Shown: positions 18,804 through 27,625, numbered from the stretch's first letter. The stretch is 64,000 nucleotides of DNA from Gammaproteobacteria bacterium (GCA_021773355.1 JAJFKE010000051.1:221387-285386), one strand, 5' to 3'. Numbers and translations are program-made. Notes: generated from the letters alone by a model not told the origin.

Positions 18804-19253
18804 TTAGCGCGAGTGAGTTCGAGGTGTCCAGCGCATCCTAATACTATGTTCGTCTTCCTGTACCTGTTGAAATCCGGATGCCCGGTGAAAGGCTACCGCA
18901 GGATTGGTTTTAAGCACACTAAGTTCAACCGGCTTGTTTGCATTGCTACAGCTGTTTCTTATCTCATTTATCATATGAGTGCCATAGCCTCTGTACTGCT
19001 GATTCGGATCAACCATAATTATGTCCAGGGAAAAGTGATCGTCGTTATCGCTGAGGTGATAACTACCTAGAGCGACGCTATTAGCTTCGAGAATTTGAAA
19101 ATATTTGGCCGGTAGTGAGGTGATAAAACCTTCTCGCTGTAACAGCTCATCCCAGCCCCAGGCTTTGTCAATATAGTTTTGCATGGTAGTTCTGAACAAT
19201 TCGAACAACCAATCTTCGTCGCTGCTTGTGCCATTGCGCATTCTCAAGGCCAT
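18804..19253 (-). CDS. GNAT-family N-acetyltransferase
   Basis: About 149 residues with the acetyl-CoA loop in IIMVDPNQQYRGYGTHMINE (Q/R-x-x-G-x-G/A) and the C-terminal NPAVAFHRASGFQ helix-strand typical of GNAT enzymes. The start ATG at 19253 lies two bases after the pgi stop codon. An alternative in-frame start at 19271 would overlap pgi by 16 bases. It is probably co-transcribed with pgi; the substrate is unknown. Confidence 0.85.
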   Translation of the reverse strand: MALRMRNGTSSDEDWLFELFRTTMQNYIDKAWGWDELLQREGFITSLPAKYFQILEANSVALGSYHLSDNDDHFSLDIIMVDPNQQYRGYGTHMINEIRNSCSNANKPVELSVLKTNPAVAFHRASGFQQVQEDEHSIRMRWTPRTHSR

Positions 19254-19255
19254 GC

Positions 19256-20836
19256 TCACTTCGATTTCCATTCGTGAACTTTTCGAATTAAGCCTTGGGT
19301 GGAGTCATCCAGATTCGATTCAGGTGTCGGGCCCGACATGGCTGCAAAAATTTGCCCAGATAAATTTTTACCCAGCTCTACTCCCCATTGATCGAAGGCA
19401 TTGATATTCCAGATCACACTTAACACATAAACTTTATGTTCATAGAAGGCGAGCAGCTTCCCTAGGTTGTAAGGATTCAACTCGCTAAGCAATAATGTGT
19501 TGCTAGGTTTGTTGCCCCGAACATTCTTGTGAACGAATTCCTTATCAGTTTTACCTTCCATTAGTGCAAGGCTTTGGCTAAAACAATTTGCTAGTAAATA
19601 TTGCTGGCATTCAATATCGTCACTGTCGTTATTGTTTACCAGCGCTATGAAATCTACCGGCACGAACTCGGTACCCTGATGCAGCAATTGGAAGTAGGAA
19701 TGCTGTCCGTTGCTGCCCGCAGTGCCCCAAACTATCTCACCGGTATTGCTCTTAATTTTTTCTCCCCGCACACTGACGCTCTTGCCCAGACTCTCCATAT
19801 AGAGTTGTTGTAAGTATGAAGGGAACAGATTCAGTCTCTGGCTATAGGGCACGGTTGCAGTGCTGTGAGCATCGAAGAATTCACGGTACCAGAAGCTAAG
19901 TAAGGCCGAAATTACAGGCATGTTTTCTGAAAGTTCTGCGCTACGAAAATGTTCATCCAAGGAATTAGCACCGGCGAGCAGTTGGCGAAATCCATCCATG
20001 CCCAGCAATATGGCGATAGGTAAGCCAATAGCCGACCATAGGGAAAAGCGTCCACCTACCCAGTCCCATAGCGGGAATAGGTTTTTTTCATCGATACCAA
20101 ATTGAACAGCTGCTTGCAGATTGCTTGTTATCGCAACAAAGTGCCTGGCAGTTGCGGCGGGAGATTGTGCTTTCTGAAGTAGCCATAGACGTGCTGACTC
20201 AGCATTCTTCAGCGTTTCCAGAGTTGAAAACGATTTTGAAGCAATGATGAATAAAGTGGTTTCAGGTTTCAGATTTTTTAGTGTGTTTTGTAGATGAGCA
20301 GGGTCAATATTTGAAACAAAGTGGACACGAATAGCTGTACTAGCGAAGCTGCCGAGGGCATCGCACACCATGGCCGGGCCTAAATCGGATCCTCCTATGC
20401 CTATGTTCACAACATCTGTTATGAATTCACCTGTATAACCCTGCCAGGCGCCATTGTGCACATCGTCCACCAAGGCTTCCATCTTGTTCAGGGTGTCGGT
20501 TATCTCCGGATGAGCATCTGCGGATGCTGGGTCGCGCAGGGCGACATGCAGAGCTGCTCTGCCTTCCGTGGTATTTATTTTGTCTCCGCGAAACATCGCA
20601 TCGATGGCTTCTGAAACATGTTGTTGCCGTGCCAGACCAAGCAACAGGGGCAGGGTATCTTGATTTAGATAATTCTTGGAATAGTCGAGTAATAGGTTTT
20701 CATGGCTGATAGACTTGCTTTCGAATCTGCCGTCCTCGGCGCGAAAAAGTTTGTTTAAGCGAAAGTCTTTGTGCTTAAAGAGCTCGCTATGCTCAAGCAA
20801 TGCCTTCCAAGCAGATGAGTCACCAGGGCCTTCCAT
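19256..20836 (-). CDS. pgi: Glucose-6-phosphate isomerase
   Basis: 526 residues, about 20 shorter than the E. coli enzyme. Pgi interconverts glucose-6- and fructose-6-phosphate. Signature stretches are VVNIGIGGSDLGPAMV (sugar-phosphate loop), FIIASKSFSTLET, DWVGGRFSLWSAIGLP and the C-terminal YEHKVYVLSVIWNINAFDQW with GVELGK. It stands between a sterol-desaturase-like gene (6 bases upstream) and the GNAT gene. Confidence 0.96.
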   Translation of the reverse strand: MEGPGDSSAWKALLEHSELFKHKDFRLNKLFRAEDGRFESKSISHENLLLDYSKNYLNQDTLPLLLGLARQQHVSEAIDAMFRGDKINTTEGRAALHVALRDPASADAHPEITDTLNKMEALVDDVHNGAWQGYTGEFITDVVNIGIGGSDLGPAMVCDALGSFASTAIRVHFVSNIDPAHLQNTLKNLKPETTLFIIASKSFSTLETLKNAESARLWLLQKAQSPAATARHFVAITSNLQAAVQFGIDEKNLFPLWDWVGGRFSLWSAIGLPIAILLGMDGFRQLLAGANSLDEHFRSAELSENMPVISALLSFWYREFFDAHSTATVPYSQRLNLFPSYLQQLYMESLGKSVSVRGEKIKSNTGEIVWGTAGSNGQHSYFQLLHQGTEFVPVDFIALVNNNDSDDIECQQYLLANCFSQSLALMEGKTDKEFVHKNVRGNKPSNTLLLSELNPYNLGKLLAFYEHKVYVLSVIWNINAFDQWGVELGKNLSGQIFAAMSGPTPESNLDDSTQGLIRKVHEWKSK

Positions 20837-20842
20837 ACTGTA

Positions 20843-21706
20843 TTACTCGCTAACTGCCTGGTAATTTTCGGAGGAAGTTGATTTTTGTTTTCTTAGTAAA
20901 GCCATCACACCGTCTTTCTTGGCGATTTTGTAGATATCAACGAAGGGTCGATAGTGCTGCACAATAATATTGTTACTGTAATTCGCTTCACCAAAATGAT
21001 CCGGAATTCTGTCCTTTGGGTAGTAGGCAGTGCCAAACATATAGTCCATAAAATTAAATTCCCCAGAAAAATTCTTATCAATCGCTTCTGGGTGATTGGA
21101 ATGATGCCAGCGATGAAACTTGGGATTGCTCAAAATATAGCCTAGCCAATGGGCATCCTTTATATTTCCGTGTCCATAGCGACCCCAAAAGTCTCGAAAC
21201 GAAATATAGAGAAAAACCAATGCTGGATCCGGTTGAAAGTAAGTTACTAGCATCAAATAGGGAGCAGCAAACAGAGCCTTGTCGATTACATGAAAACGAC
21301 TAGTGGAAAATGAATCGAGTGTTAACGAGCTATGATGAACGCGATGAAACTGCCACAGTAATGGGATCTTGTGCGAATAATAGTGCGCCACATAGAAAGT
21401 GATATGTCCCATGAAAAGTAGGGCGATAAAACTCCAAACCCAATGTGCATTCGCTAACGAGCCCTGTAAATATAGCCCTTGTCCCCCGTGCTGCTGCGCA
21501 TAGGTTACCAGCCATGCCACGAAAGCGGCGTTAATCATGCTATGTAAATGGAAGCGATGATAGGTGTGGATAAGATCGTTAATAATGCCTGCTCTGACAA
21601 ACGCTTGCGGCTTTAAGGGCACTAGTCGTTCGACAATCGGAATTATCCAGATCCAACCGTAGAGGGAGAGCATTTGAAGCCATTCCTGTGTGACCGGTGT
21701 CAGCAT
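20843..21706 (-). CDS. Fatty-acid hydroxylase/sterol desaturase family protein
   Basis: 287 residues, an integral membrane di-iron protein. Three histidine clusters are visible: HYYSHK, HRVHHS and HRWHHSNH, with further His in the FHLH segment. Several hydrophobic stretches flank them. Members hydroxylate or desaturate lipids using molecular oxygen; the substrate cannot be told. It ends 6 bases before pgi on the same strand, probably in the same transcript. Confidence 0.88.
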   Translation of the reverse strand: MLTPVTQEWLQMLSLYGWIWIIPIVERLVPLKPQAFVRAGIINDLIHTYHRFHLHSMINAAFVAWLVTYAQQHGGQGLYLQGSLANAHWVWSFIALLFMGHITFYVAHYYSHKIPLLWQFHRVHHSSLTLDSFSTSRFHVIDKALFAAPYLMLVTYFQPDPALVFLYISFRDFWGRYGHGNIKDAHWLGYILSNPKFHRWHHSNHPEAIDKNFSGEFNFMDYMFGTAYYPKDRIPDHFGEANYSNNIIVQHYRPFVDIYKIAKKDGVMALLRKQKSTSSENYQAVSE

Positions 21707-21860
21707 TTCTTTAATCTGGCCCCTGTGAGTTTTGTTAAGAATTCAGCCTGCCCTGAAGATGTGCCCTCGTGTTGATTCAAGCGGCCATTTCTAGAGCCCT
21801 TTCGGCATCCTGCTTGGCACTAAGATGAACTTACTTTAGCAAATATCGTGCTAAGTTAGT

Positions 21861-23045
21861 ATGCTTGATTTCCAGTTAACTGGAGTATTTCCTGGCAATA
21901 TGAAGAGTACAAATTTTGGATACATTCCAGCATTGGATCATCTGCGGGGCTTCGCCGCCGTGTTGGTATTATTTTTCCATAGTACGCATTTCATCTCCCA
22001 CAAACTGACCTACGGGGCGCCTTACGACCCAGCCAATTGGGCCAGAGTCGGGAATCCTTTTTCGGCTCTGATGATAGAAGGCCATACCGCGGTTTCTCTA
22101 TTTTTCCTGTTGAGCGGTTTCGTTTTCACTGTAGGCTCTTTGCAAAAGAAGCTGAACTATTTGGGTTTCTATAGAAACAGGCTGCTCAGAACCTATCCCC
22201 TGTTCTTGTTTTTCCTGGGTTTGGGCATAGCTTTCAACTCGGAGAATTTTAGCTTTCCTGCTCTGATGCAATCGATACTGTTCATGGCGAATAGCGATAC
22301 GGCAATCAATGGCGGACCTTTCACCTTTGTTTTCTGGTCCATCGCCGTGGAATGGCATTTCTACCTACTATTTCCGTTTCTGCTGTTCACAGTACAGAAG
22401 TGGGGTTGGAAAGTGCTACCTATCTTGATTCTGTGTTTTATATTGGTTCGAACTGTTGCTTATTTTCAAGGCGCCGATATGCGAGAGCTGAGTTATTGGT
22501 CGATTGTTGGACGAATCGATCAGTTTCTGTTGGGTATGCTGGCAGGAATTTTTTATCGCAATAAATTTACTGCGGGCAGGGCGCTGGACAATTTGGCAGT
22601 GGCAGCTTTCAGCTTTGTTCTATTACTTTTGTATGGGTTTAACCAATTAGGCGGTGGCGGCTCCAATAATTACCTCTGGATTTTTTGGCCAACGTTGGAA
22701 GCGGCAGCCTGGGCTCTTTTCCTTATTGGATATCTTTCCTTAGCCAGGCATTTCTACTCTTGGTTAAGTAAATTGCTGGTTGCCTTGGGAACCATTAGCT
22801 ATTCTATTTACATGGGGCATTATCTGGTGCTGGACTACTTTCTGCGCCATGATTGGGACAGTCTATTGAGTTTGCCAGACCCTATCGCCAGGGCGGCCTT
22901 AAACACATTCTTGCTGATGTTGCCCCTGGTTCTGGCGCTTTCAACAGCCACTTATTTTTGTGTAGAGCGGCCTTTCCTGCGGCGCAGGAAGAAGTATATG
23001 CAGCCGCTCGAGCAAAATATTGCTCCGGTACAAAATATCGGCTAG
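21861..23045 (+). CDS. Acyltransferase 3 family membrane protein
   Basis: 394 residues with about ten membrane helices. It opens with the family motif ALDHLRGFAAVLVLFFH (R-G-x-A-A), followed by HTAVSLFFLLSGFVF, FYRNRLLRTYPLF and WSIAVEWHFYLLFP, all hallmarks of OafA/YrhL-type O-acyltransferases that decorate surface sugars. Two starts are possible (21861, or 21900 at MKSTNF); neither has a clear ribosome binding site. The nearby nucleotide-sugar genes make a surface-polysaccharide role plausible. Confidence 0.88.
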   Translation: MLDFQLTGVFPGNMKSTNFGYIPALDHLRGFAAVLVLFFHSTHFISHKLTYGAPYDPANWARVGNPFSALMIEGHTAVSLFFLLSGFVFTVGSLQKKLNYLGFYRNRLLRTYPLFLFFLGLGIAFNSENFSFPALMQSILFMANSDTAINGGPFTFVFWSIAVEWHFYLLFPFLLFTVQKWGWKVLPILILCFILVRTVAYFQGADMRELSYWSIVGRIDQFLLGMLAGIFYRNKFTAGRALDNLAVAAFSFVLLLLYGFNQLGGGGSNNYLWIFWPTLEAAAWALFLIGYLSLARHFYSWLSKLLVALGTISYSIYMGHYLVLDYFLRHDWDSLLSLPDPIARAALNTFLLMLPLVLALSTATYFCVERPFLRRRKKYMQPLEQNIAPVQNIG

Positions 23046-23220
23046 CTGGACTATTGAAGCAGGCGCAGTTTTTGGTTAGTATGCGCGACCTGATTGGAGT
23101 AGTAGCAATCAGCCGGGTTTGCTGGTTATAGACACGGGGCAGGGCCGATAATCCGGAAGCGAGTGGGCACTGTGCTGTAGTCTGGATCGGTCACTGGATG
23201 TTTGATGAAGTTTGGAATAT

Positions 23221-23298
23221 GCCGCTATAGCTCAGCCGTGGTAGAGCAGCTGACTTGTAATCAGCAGGTCCCGAGTTCGACTCTTGGTGGCGGCACCA
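23221..23298 (+). tRNA. tRNA-Thr (anticodon UGU)
   Basis: The sequence folds into a complete cloverleaf: acceptor stem GCCGCTA/TGGCGGC, D arm, anticodon stem GCTGA/TCAGC with loop CTTGTAA, T arm with TTCGA, and an encoded A-CCA end. The anticodon TGT lies at 23276-23278, which reads ACA threonine codons. Its 3' 45 bases are duplicated at 35760-35804, so it is the attachment target of the adjoining provirus and remains intact. Confidence 0.96.
23254..23298. repeat. Attachment repeat, left (attL core)
   Basis: 45 bases from the anticodon loop to the CCA end of tRNA-Thr. The identical copy is at 35760-35804. The left copy is inside the functional tRNA, which is the usual arrangement for tyrosine-integrase elements. 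Confidence 0.95.
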
Positions 23299-23366
23299 CT
23301 AACCTCCTGATTTACCTCAATATATAAATCACAAATTTCATTATGACATACACGTTATTTGTGGGT

Positions 23367-23387
23367 AGTGGCCGAAAAGTGGCCACT
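23367..23387. promoter_or_regulatory. Candidate integrase arm-type sites, left
   Basis: Two direct AGTGGCC repeats start at 23367 and 23378, eleven bases apart (one helical turn). A third inverted copy overlaps at 23381-23387. The same pair with the same spacing occurs near the right end at 35646 and 35657. Repeats shared by both ends inside the attachment sites suggest integrase arm-binding sites. Confidence 0.5.
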
Positions 23388-23445
23388 ACTTCAAAAGTTC
23401 TGCTACTCTTTCGCGCTCTCAAACTGTGACAAGAGGAACTTTCTA

Positions 23446-23808
23446 ATGACAATCAATATTTCAATTAAGCGCGATAGCTCCGATGCCATGCTCCGGCTCA
23501 TGCACTTGAAACCAGATGCCCAGGGCGAATTACTCTTAACGACTGCACTCAATATAGAGCCTGGCTCTGAACATGAATTCTGCTTCTGTGAAGGAGAATT
23601 AATTAGCTTGTTTGATCCACTTGTGTTGCCTAAAACTTTCATGCTGCCTATGGAAGCAGAAACTTATCTAGATCCGGACGCAGATCTTACAGCTTCAATC
23701 GACTCAACACAGTTCGTCCAGGAACATCCGCAAGGTGATCAGGGGCAAGGTGAGCATACCGCACTGTCATCGCCAGGCTCTCATGACGAAGCACCTCCTT
23801 TAGAGTAA
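23446..23808 (+). CDS. Acidic hypothetical protein at the provirus left end
   Basis: 120 residues from ATG 23446, with AGAGG nine bases upstream; a longer frame from 23359 lacks this support. The protein is acidic with no recognised domain and ends in a Gly/Gln/His/Pro-rich tail. The last 122 bases overlap the integrase C-terminus on the opposite strand, so the tail may be constrained by int. Function unknown; it is a possible lysogenic-conversion gene. Confidence 0.5.
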   Translation: MTINISIKRDSSDAMLRLMHLKPDAQGELLLTTALNIEPGSEHEFCFCEGELISLFDPLVLPKTFMLPMEAETYLDPDADLTASIDSTQFVQEHPQGDQGQGEHTALSSPGSHDEAPPLE

Positions 23809-24694
23809 TGATGTCGCCGCCGCTGGCCATGTGATTACTCGCAAAGGTGTGTCTGCAGACGTGAGTAAGCTGGCCAGCTGGTAGCAGAATTCCGGCTCTG
23901 TCGATCGCTTTACGAAACGCGCCAGTGCAACCGCTAAAAAGTGCGCCTTGGCGCTTTTTTTCATCTAACCAGGTATCCAGTTCCGGATCTGCATACGGCA
24001 CCGCTAAGGATCTGCCATTTTTACTTTGCAGCGTAATTTTACCGTCGCGGATCTGCGAGCGCGTAAGGCTTTCAGCTTCTCCCCACCTGGCACCGGTATT
24101 TAGACAGATCCGCGCTACATAATAAACATGCTCATTGCTGGAATTTTTCAATTCCTTCATCAGATCCTTAACCTGGTCTTCATTGAGCCAGGACAACTCA
24201 CTATCAAGTAATTGCAGTTTGCGGATCTTTCGCAGTGGATTTTCAGGCTGCCATTCATCAATACGATCCAGTTCATTAAAAACCGCTTTCAAATAGGCCA
24301 GCTCATGATTGACTGTATTCAGTGATACTTTGTCGATCGTTAGCCGGTGGTGCCTGGCATCGATGTACATCGTGCTAGTGACATCACTGGCCAGTGGATC
24401 TCCCATTAGCTTGGCCAGCTGCAGTAAACATTTGTAGCGGCGCTTGCCATCGACCAGGGTATTGCCGTGTGCTTTGTACCAGCGATCGATCAGATCCACT
24501 AAGGTTCTGCGATCGGTCGAGATCGGATTCCAGGGCTTGTCCTGGTTAAGTTGATTTAGTATATGAACCTCGAAGCGAATAGCCTCGGGTTTGGTCGGGA
24601 ATTTTTTACGAAGGCGTTTCTTGCCAACGATTTTCTGCAGGCCATTGATCCGAAGATCTACTAGCCACCGATTGTCTACTTTGCGTATGGCCAC
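23687..24694 (-). CDS. int: Tyrosine recombinase (provirus integrase)
   Basis: About 335 residues. The catalytic residues are present: Arg in CLNTGARWGEAESL, Lys in LQSKNGRSLAV, HVCRHTFASNHM (H-x-x-R), the His in LRHESLAMTVRYAHLAP and its nucleophilic Tyr. The N-terminal region holds the SAM-like core-binding domain. I prefer the GTG at 24694 (VAIRKVDNRW), which overlaps the stop of the upstream gene as TAGTG, a coupling arrangement. It should act on the tRNA-Thr site. Confidence 0.93.
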   Translation of the reverse strand: MAIRKVDNRWLVDLRINGLQKIVGKKRLRKKFPTKPEAIRFEVHILNQLNQDKPWNPISTDRRTLVDLIDRWYKAHGNTLVDGKRRYKCLLQLAKLMGDPLASDVTSTMYIDARHHRLTIDKVSLNTVNHELAYLKAVFNELDRIDEWQPENPLRKIRKLQLLDSELSWLNEDQVKDLMKELKNSSNEHVYYVARICLNTGARWGEAESLTRSQIRDGKITLQSKNGRSLAVPYADPELDTWLDEKKRQGALFSGCTGAFRKAIDRAGILLPAGQLTHVCRHTFASNHMASGGDIITLKEVLRHESLAMTVRYAHLAPDHLADVPGRTVLSRLKL

Positions 24695-24984
24695 TACTGT
24701 CTGAGAATAATATTCAGCGCACCGATAATGCCAAAAAACTGAATTGCCGCCGTCGCGAGGAACCAAACTTTTACATTTGTTAAATCTGCCTTAGTTGTGT
24801 AGTGCTTCTCAAAGGCAATTAGTTTTATGTCGATTCCATCAAGCTTGCCTTCGATACTACCGAATCGTTTTTCCAGTGCTATTTCATCCATTGGAGGTCC
24901 TCCTCCCGGGGGTGTATTGTCGTCACCGTGACCATTGAATTTCTTTTTCCACTGCTCAGGACGGACGATATTATCATTTTCCAT
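24694..24984 (-). CDS. Small protein with one C-terminal membrane helix
   Basis: About 96 residues from the ATG at 24984, chosen because GAGG lies upstream and the start overlaps the preceding stop. A hydrophilic Gly/Pro-rich N-terminal part is followed by a predicted helix (ALEKRFGSIEGKLDGIDIKL) and a C-terminal membrane segment (WFLATAAIQFFGIIGALNII). The shape resembles small coiled-coil/membrane proteins of phages, but no function can be assigned. Confidence 0.65.
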   Translation of the reverse strand: MENDNIVRPEQWKKKFNGHGDDNTPPGGGPPMDEIALEKRFGSIEGKLDGIDIKLIAFEKHYTTKADLTNVKVWFLATAAIQFFGIIGALNIILRQ

Positions 24985-25306
24985 CGTCGCTTGCCTCAAG
25001 GTAGCCCAGAACATCTCCTAATGAGAAAACCTGGACGTTTCCGCAATGATTGCACAAAGCTGGAATGACCATAAAGCTGGATACATAGCCATAGGCGAAG
25101 ATGTTCTCTCCTCCTGCGCCAAATTCCATCACGCTTGCCATCGCAATGCCGGTTTCTTCTTCTTTGAAGATACCAGTTCGTTGTCGGTAGCTGACTGGGC
25201 GATATTCGCCCTTCTCGCAGAAAGGACAGCCAATTTGCGTTGCAGCCAAGAATTTCATGAAGTCTTGTACCCTGACTTCGGCTACTTCCTGATGGTGTAG
25301 ATCCAT
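24974..25306 (-). CDS. Putative zinc-binding hypothetical protein
   Basis: 110 residues. Two Cys pairs, CPFC (about residue 27) and CNHC (about residue 85), could form a zinc site. No family is recognised. It overlaps the next gene by 11 bases, indicating one leftward transcript with int. Confidence 0.6.
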   Translation of the reverse strand: MDLHHQEVAEVRVQDFMKFLAATQIGCPFCEKGEYRPVSYRQRTGIFKEEETGIAMASVMEFGAGGENIFAYGYVSSFMVIPALCNHCGNVQVFSLGDVLGYLEASDDGK

Positions 25307-25308
25307 TG

Positions 25309-25794
25309 CTACTGCACTCCTGGTGCTGTCTTTTGTTCAGTTTTTCGATCAGCTTTTGTTTCGTGTGTGGCGTCCCAACAAGTTATATGTTCTGCACCAA
25401 TATTTGCGTCATCTATCAGCTCATTTCTTGCCATTAATAAAACTTGGAATAAAGATTTTGCACCTGGCAGGCACTGGACCACTTTTGATAATTCCTTGGA
25501 TAAGTCTGGAGAGAGCCACAGTGAGCATTTAAATGACAGCTTGTTTAGAATGGTCCGTTCTTCTCTAGGGATATTTTCATCTGGTGGAATTTTGATCCAT
25601 TCAGAGAGTAATTCAGAAATCAGCTCTACTTTTTCGATGCGATATAAATTGCGCTTATAATCTTCATGCCGTCTTTCGTATTCGGCATCAATAGATGCTC
25701 TTAACCTGGTTATTGCCCATTCTTTTAATACGAGTATGAGAAGCGCAATAGCGGTCAAGGAGCCCACTATCGAGGTAAGGAATGTTTCTATCAA
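25309..25794 (-). CDS. Membrane-anchored hypothetical protein
   Basis: 161 residues from a TTG start preceded by AAGGAG. One N-terminal membrane helix (LTSIVGSLTAIALLILVL) is followed by a charged helical domain (about residues 30-150). It lies two bases upstream of the CPFC/CNHC gene in the leftward operon. The layout, an N-terminal anchor with a cytoplasmic helical part, would suit superinfection control or conversion, but this is only inference. Confidence 0.6.
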   Translation of the reverse strand: MIETFLTSIVGSLTAIALLILVLKEWAITRLRASIDAEYERRHEDYKRNLYRIEKVELISELLSEWIKIPPDENIPREERTILNKLSFKCSLWLSPDLSKELSKVVQCLPGAKSLFQVLLMARNELIDDANIGAEHITCWDATHETKADRKTEQKTAPGVQ

Positions 25795-25797
25795 GTT

Positions 25798-25917
25798 TCA
25801 ACTCCTTTTCTTCGAATTAAAAAGCCATAACTGCATTGGGCCAGGTACACAATCCTGCAGATGCCACTGCCCACTTGCTTTAATGGCGATCCGATAGCCA
25901 GTAATTGTCGGCTTCAA
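25798..25917 (-). CDS. Possible 39-residue protein after the repressor
   Basis: A short frame starts at TTG 25917, overlapping the repressor stop as TTGA. It encodes a compact basic peptide (KPTITGYRIAIKASGQW at its start, PMQLWLFNSKKRS at its end). Its position in a tightly packed operon and the coupling overlap support it, but the length is too short for certainty. Confidence 0.35.
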   Translation of the reverse strand: MKPTITGYRIAIKASGQWHLQDCVPGPMQLWLFNSKKRS

Positions 25918-26177
25918 CCCGTGTCGCGCTCCTGCTCGATCTCCGGCGAAATTTGTCCGGACTCTGGTGCTGTCTTACCTGTCACCAGCCAGAGTGCATA
26001 TTTTTCAAAGCGTGGGTGTTCGGTAATCTTGGCTAACTGTTCAGAGCCTATTGAGCCTCTGCGGCCCCCCTCGTAATTGCGTAGAGTCTGATAATTCAAG
26101 CCAGTTTCCTTGGCAAAAGCGTCTTGTGAAAGCCCCTCAGCGTGCCTGATTAGCCTAATCCTATTAACTATCTCCAC
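25914..26177 (-). CDS. XRE-family repressor of the provirus
   Basis: 87 residues from a GTG start with GAGG upstream. A helix-turn-helix is visible at residues 7-40: IRLIRHAEGLSQDAFAKETG followed by NYQTLRNYEGG. It is divergent from the early genes, with a dyad and promoter in between, so it most likely maintains lysogeny. There is no peptidase domain, so induction would not follow the LexA-like route. Confidence 0.8.
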   Translation of the reverse strand: MEIVNRIRLIRHAEGLSQDAFAKETGLNYQTLRNYEGGRRGSIGSEQLAKITEHPRFEKYALWLVTGKTAPESGQISPEIEQERDTG

Positions 26178-26196
26178 AAAATATCCTCAGGTGCTA

Positions 26197-26239
26197 TTGA
26201 CACAGGCATATATTGTCCGTTACATTTGGAACCGTTCCA
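26197..26239 (+). promoter_or_regulatory. Provirus early promoter and operator
   Basis: TTGACA (26197-26202), a 17-base spacer and TTACAT (26220-26225) make a good rightward sigma70 promoter. Overlapping the -10 and start region is the perfect dyad TGGAAC-C-GTTCCA (26227-26239), the likely binding site for the divergent XRE repressor. Confidence 0.6.
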
Positions 26240-26289
26240 TATGAACCCCATTAGGGCCATTAAGCACCCAAACCTTGTGAGGATACCTT

Positions 26290-26523
26290 ATGTCCCAGGT
26301 AAATCAAATCCCACCAATTGCTACGCCCAGCAAATTTGAAGAGTTGACAGGTACGCCAGCCAGCACCTGCGAAAAACAGTTAGGCGATGGCCGTCTTCCC
26401 CGCTATGACAATCGACTCGACCAGAACAAGCGCGGTGCGCTCTACGTAAACATGGTTCGCTTAACAGAGCTGTGTGTAGAGCAAGGTAAGAACTTTAAGT
26501 CACTGAACATTACTCAGCCCTGA
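26290..26523 (+). CDS. Putative early regulator or excisionase-like protein
   Basis: 77 residues with GTGAGG before the ATG. It is the first rightward gene after the operator, the place of Cro or excisionase genes. The sequence contains a possible short winged-helix or AlpA-like pattern (TGTPASTCEKQLGDGRLPRY), but the match is weak. It is divergent from the repressor. Confidence 0.55.
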   Translation: MSQVNQIPPIATPSKFEELTGTPASTCEKQLGDGRLPRYDNRLDQNKRGALYVNMVRLTELCVEQGKNFKSLNITQP

Positions 26524-26525
26524 AC

Positions 26526-26675
26526 GTGGAAATTCCAGTTACTGATATCTTCCCGATGGTCATGGCCTTCGGCTTCATAATTTCCATTCCCCTCGCGGCG
26601 TTATTCACGTTTGTGGATTACAAGTTGAAAAACCGAAGAGAGAAGAGAAAGGGAAACAGAGGCAAAGTGTTATGA
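26526..26675 (+). CDS. 49-residue single-span membrane protein
   Basis: A GTG-started frame two bases after the preceding stop. It encodes one membrane helix (MVMAFGFIISIPLAALFTFV) followed by a strongly basic tail (KNRREKRKGNRGK). The stop overlaps the next gene start (ATGA). It resembles the small membrane peptides of tailless phages. Confidence 0.6.
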   Translation: MEIPVTDIFPMVMAFGFIISIPLAALFTFVDYKLKNRREKRKGNRGKVL

Positions 26676-26878
26676 GCATTTATGAATTACACATCTACCC
26701 CCACGTGTCCATTAACCAGGCTCACATGTGCAGCCAGGAGCTAGATTTACTAAAAGAAGGATTTTCAATGCTCCAAACCATCGAAGAAAAAGAAAATTGC
26801 AAGGAAGAGATGGAGTGGCATTTGCGGACGATGCAGAACTTTATCAGACAGGAATTTCTAAAAACATTGGACAGCTAA
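26672..26878 (+). CDS. 68-residue early hypothetical protein
   Basis: Starts by a 4-base overlap with the upstream small membrane protein. Mostly helical and charged, with Cys at two positions. No family recognised. It precedes the replication gene by three bases, so it may assist or regulate replication. Confidence 0.6.
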   Translation: MSIYELHIYPHVSINQAHMCSQELDLLKEGFSMLQTIEEKENCKEEMEWHLRTMQNFIRQEFLKTLDS

Positions 26879-26881
26879 TTA

Positions 26882-27625
26882 ATGGGCAACCGTTGTGGTC
26901 ACGACCCGACCAGGCTCCGCCTTTGTGACACGGTAAAACGTGGCAAAGGTGGAGCACCGCAAATCCTCGGTATCATATCGGGGCATCTGAACGACGCTGC
27001 AAAAAACCGACGACGACTAAAAAGCTGGCACCAACAAAATGCGTCTGGCCGTGGTCGCCGATCGGAAGCACGCGAAGCAATGATATCCACTTTACAATTC
27101 CTAGTTGATAACTGGTTACAACTCGATACGCGTCGCTGTGCCATGCCAGGCTTGGAATATTTACAAGCGCCGGACATTCGGCATATCGCGTTGAAAATCT
27201 CAGGCAGCAAAGATTGGAAGGGTACCAGACGCATGTCAGTGGGCAGGGTGCAAGCCGCAGTGAGTGGTCTGGTAAAGGCTGGCTATCTCGCCCGGTCAAA
27301 GCAGATTCGCAAGCAACAACCCACTGGCGAGTGGATGGCTTCACCAAAAATTACGACGTTCACAAAGGCATTTTTTATCGATCTAGGCGGCAAGCGTCTA
27401 TGGCGAACCGTGCGAAAGTTCGGCGCAGATAAAATCAAATCCATTTGCAAGTACCTGGACGACATCGGATTCCGCCCTTTCTGGCACATCGATCGTCGCC
27501 TGGCGCACTATTTGAACCCTGGCCATGTGTACTCGCCTAGACAAGCATTCATGGCCAGGCAGAACAAACCGCCAGACCTCCCAATAGACTTATCGACTTT
27601 GCCGGATCAAAACCCGGAAATTTGA
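26882..27625 (+). CDS. Putative replication initiation protein (winged-helix type)
   Basis: 247 residues, basic. The middle part reads like the tandem winged-helix domain of plasmid RepA-type initiators: MSVGRVQAAVSGLVKAGYLA fits a DNA-binding helix-turn-helix, followed by ITTFTKAFFIDLGG. I see no HUH nickase motif, no polymerase motif and no Walker motif. Directly downstream lies a stretch with two DnaA boxes, an AT-rich segment and two dyads, the usual partner of such an initiator. That suggests theta-type replication of the circular phage form. The assignment rests on context and a weak motif. Confidence 0.55.
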   Translation: MGNRCGHDPTRLRLCDTVKRGKGGAPQILGIISGHLNDAAKNRRRLKSWHQQNASGRGRRSEAREAMISTLQFLVDNWLQLDTRRCAMPGLEYLQAPDIRHIALKISGSKDWKGTRRMSVGRVQAAVSGLVKAGYLARSKQIRKQQPTGEWMASPKITTFTKAFFIDLGGKRLWRTVRKFGADKIKSICKYLDDIGFRPFWHIDRRLAHYLNPGHVYSPRQAFMARQNKPPDLPIDLSTLPDQNPEI

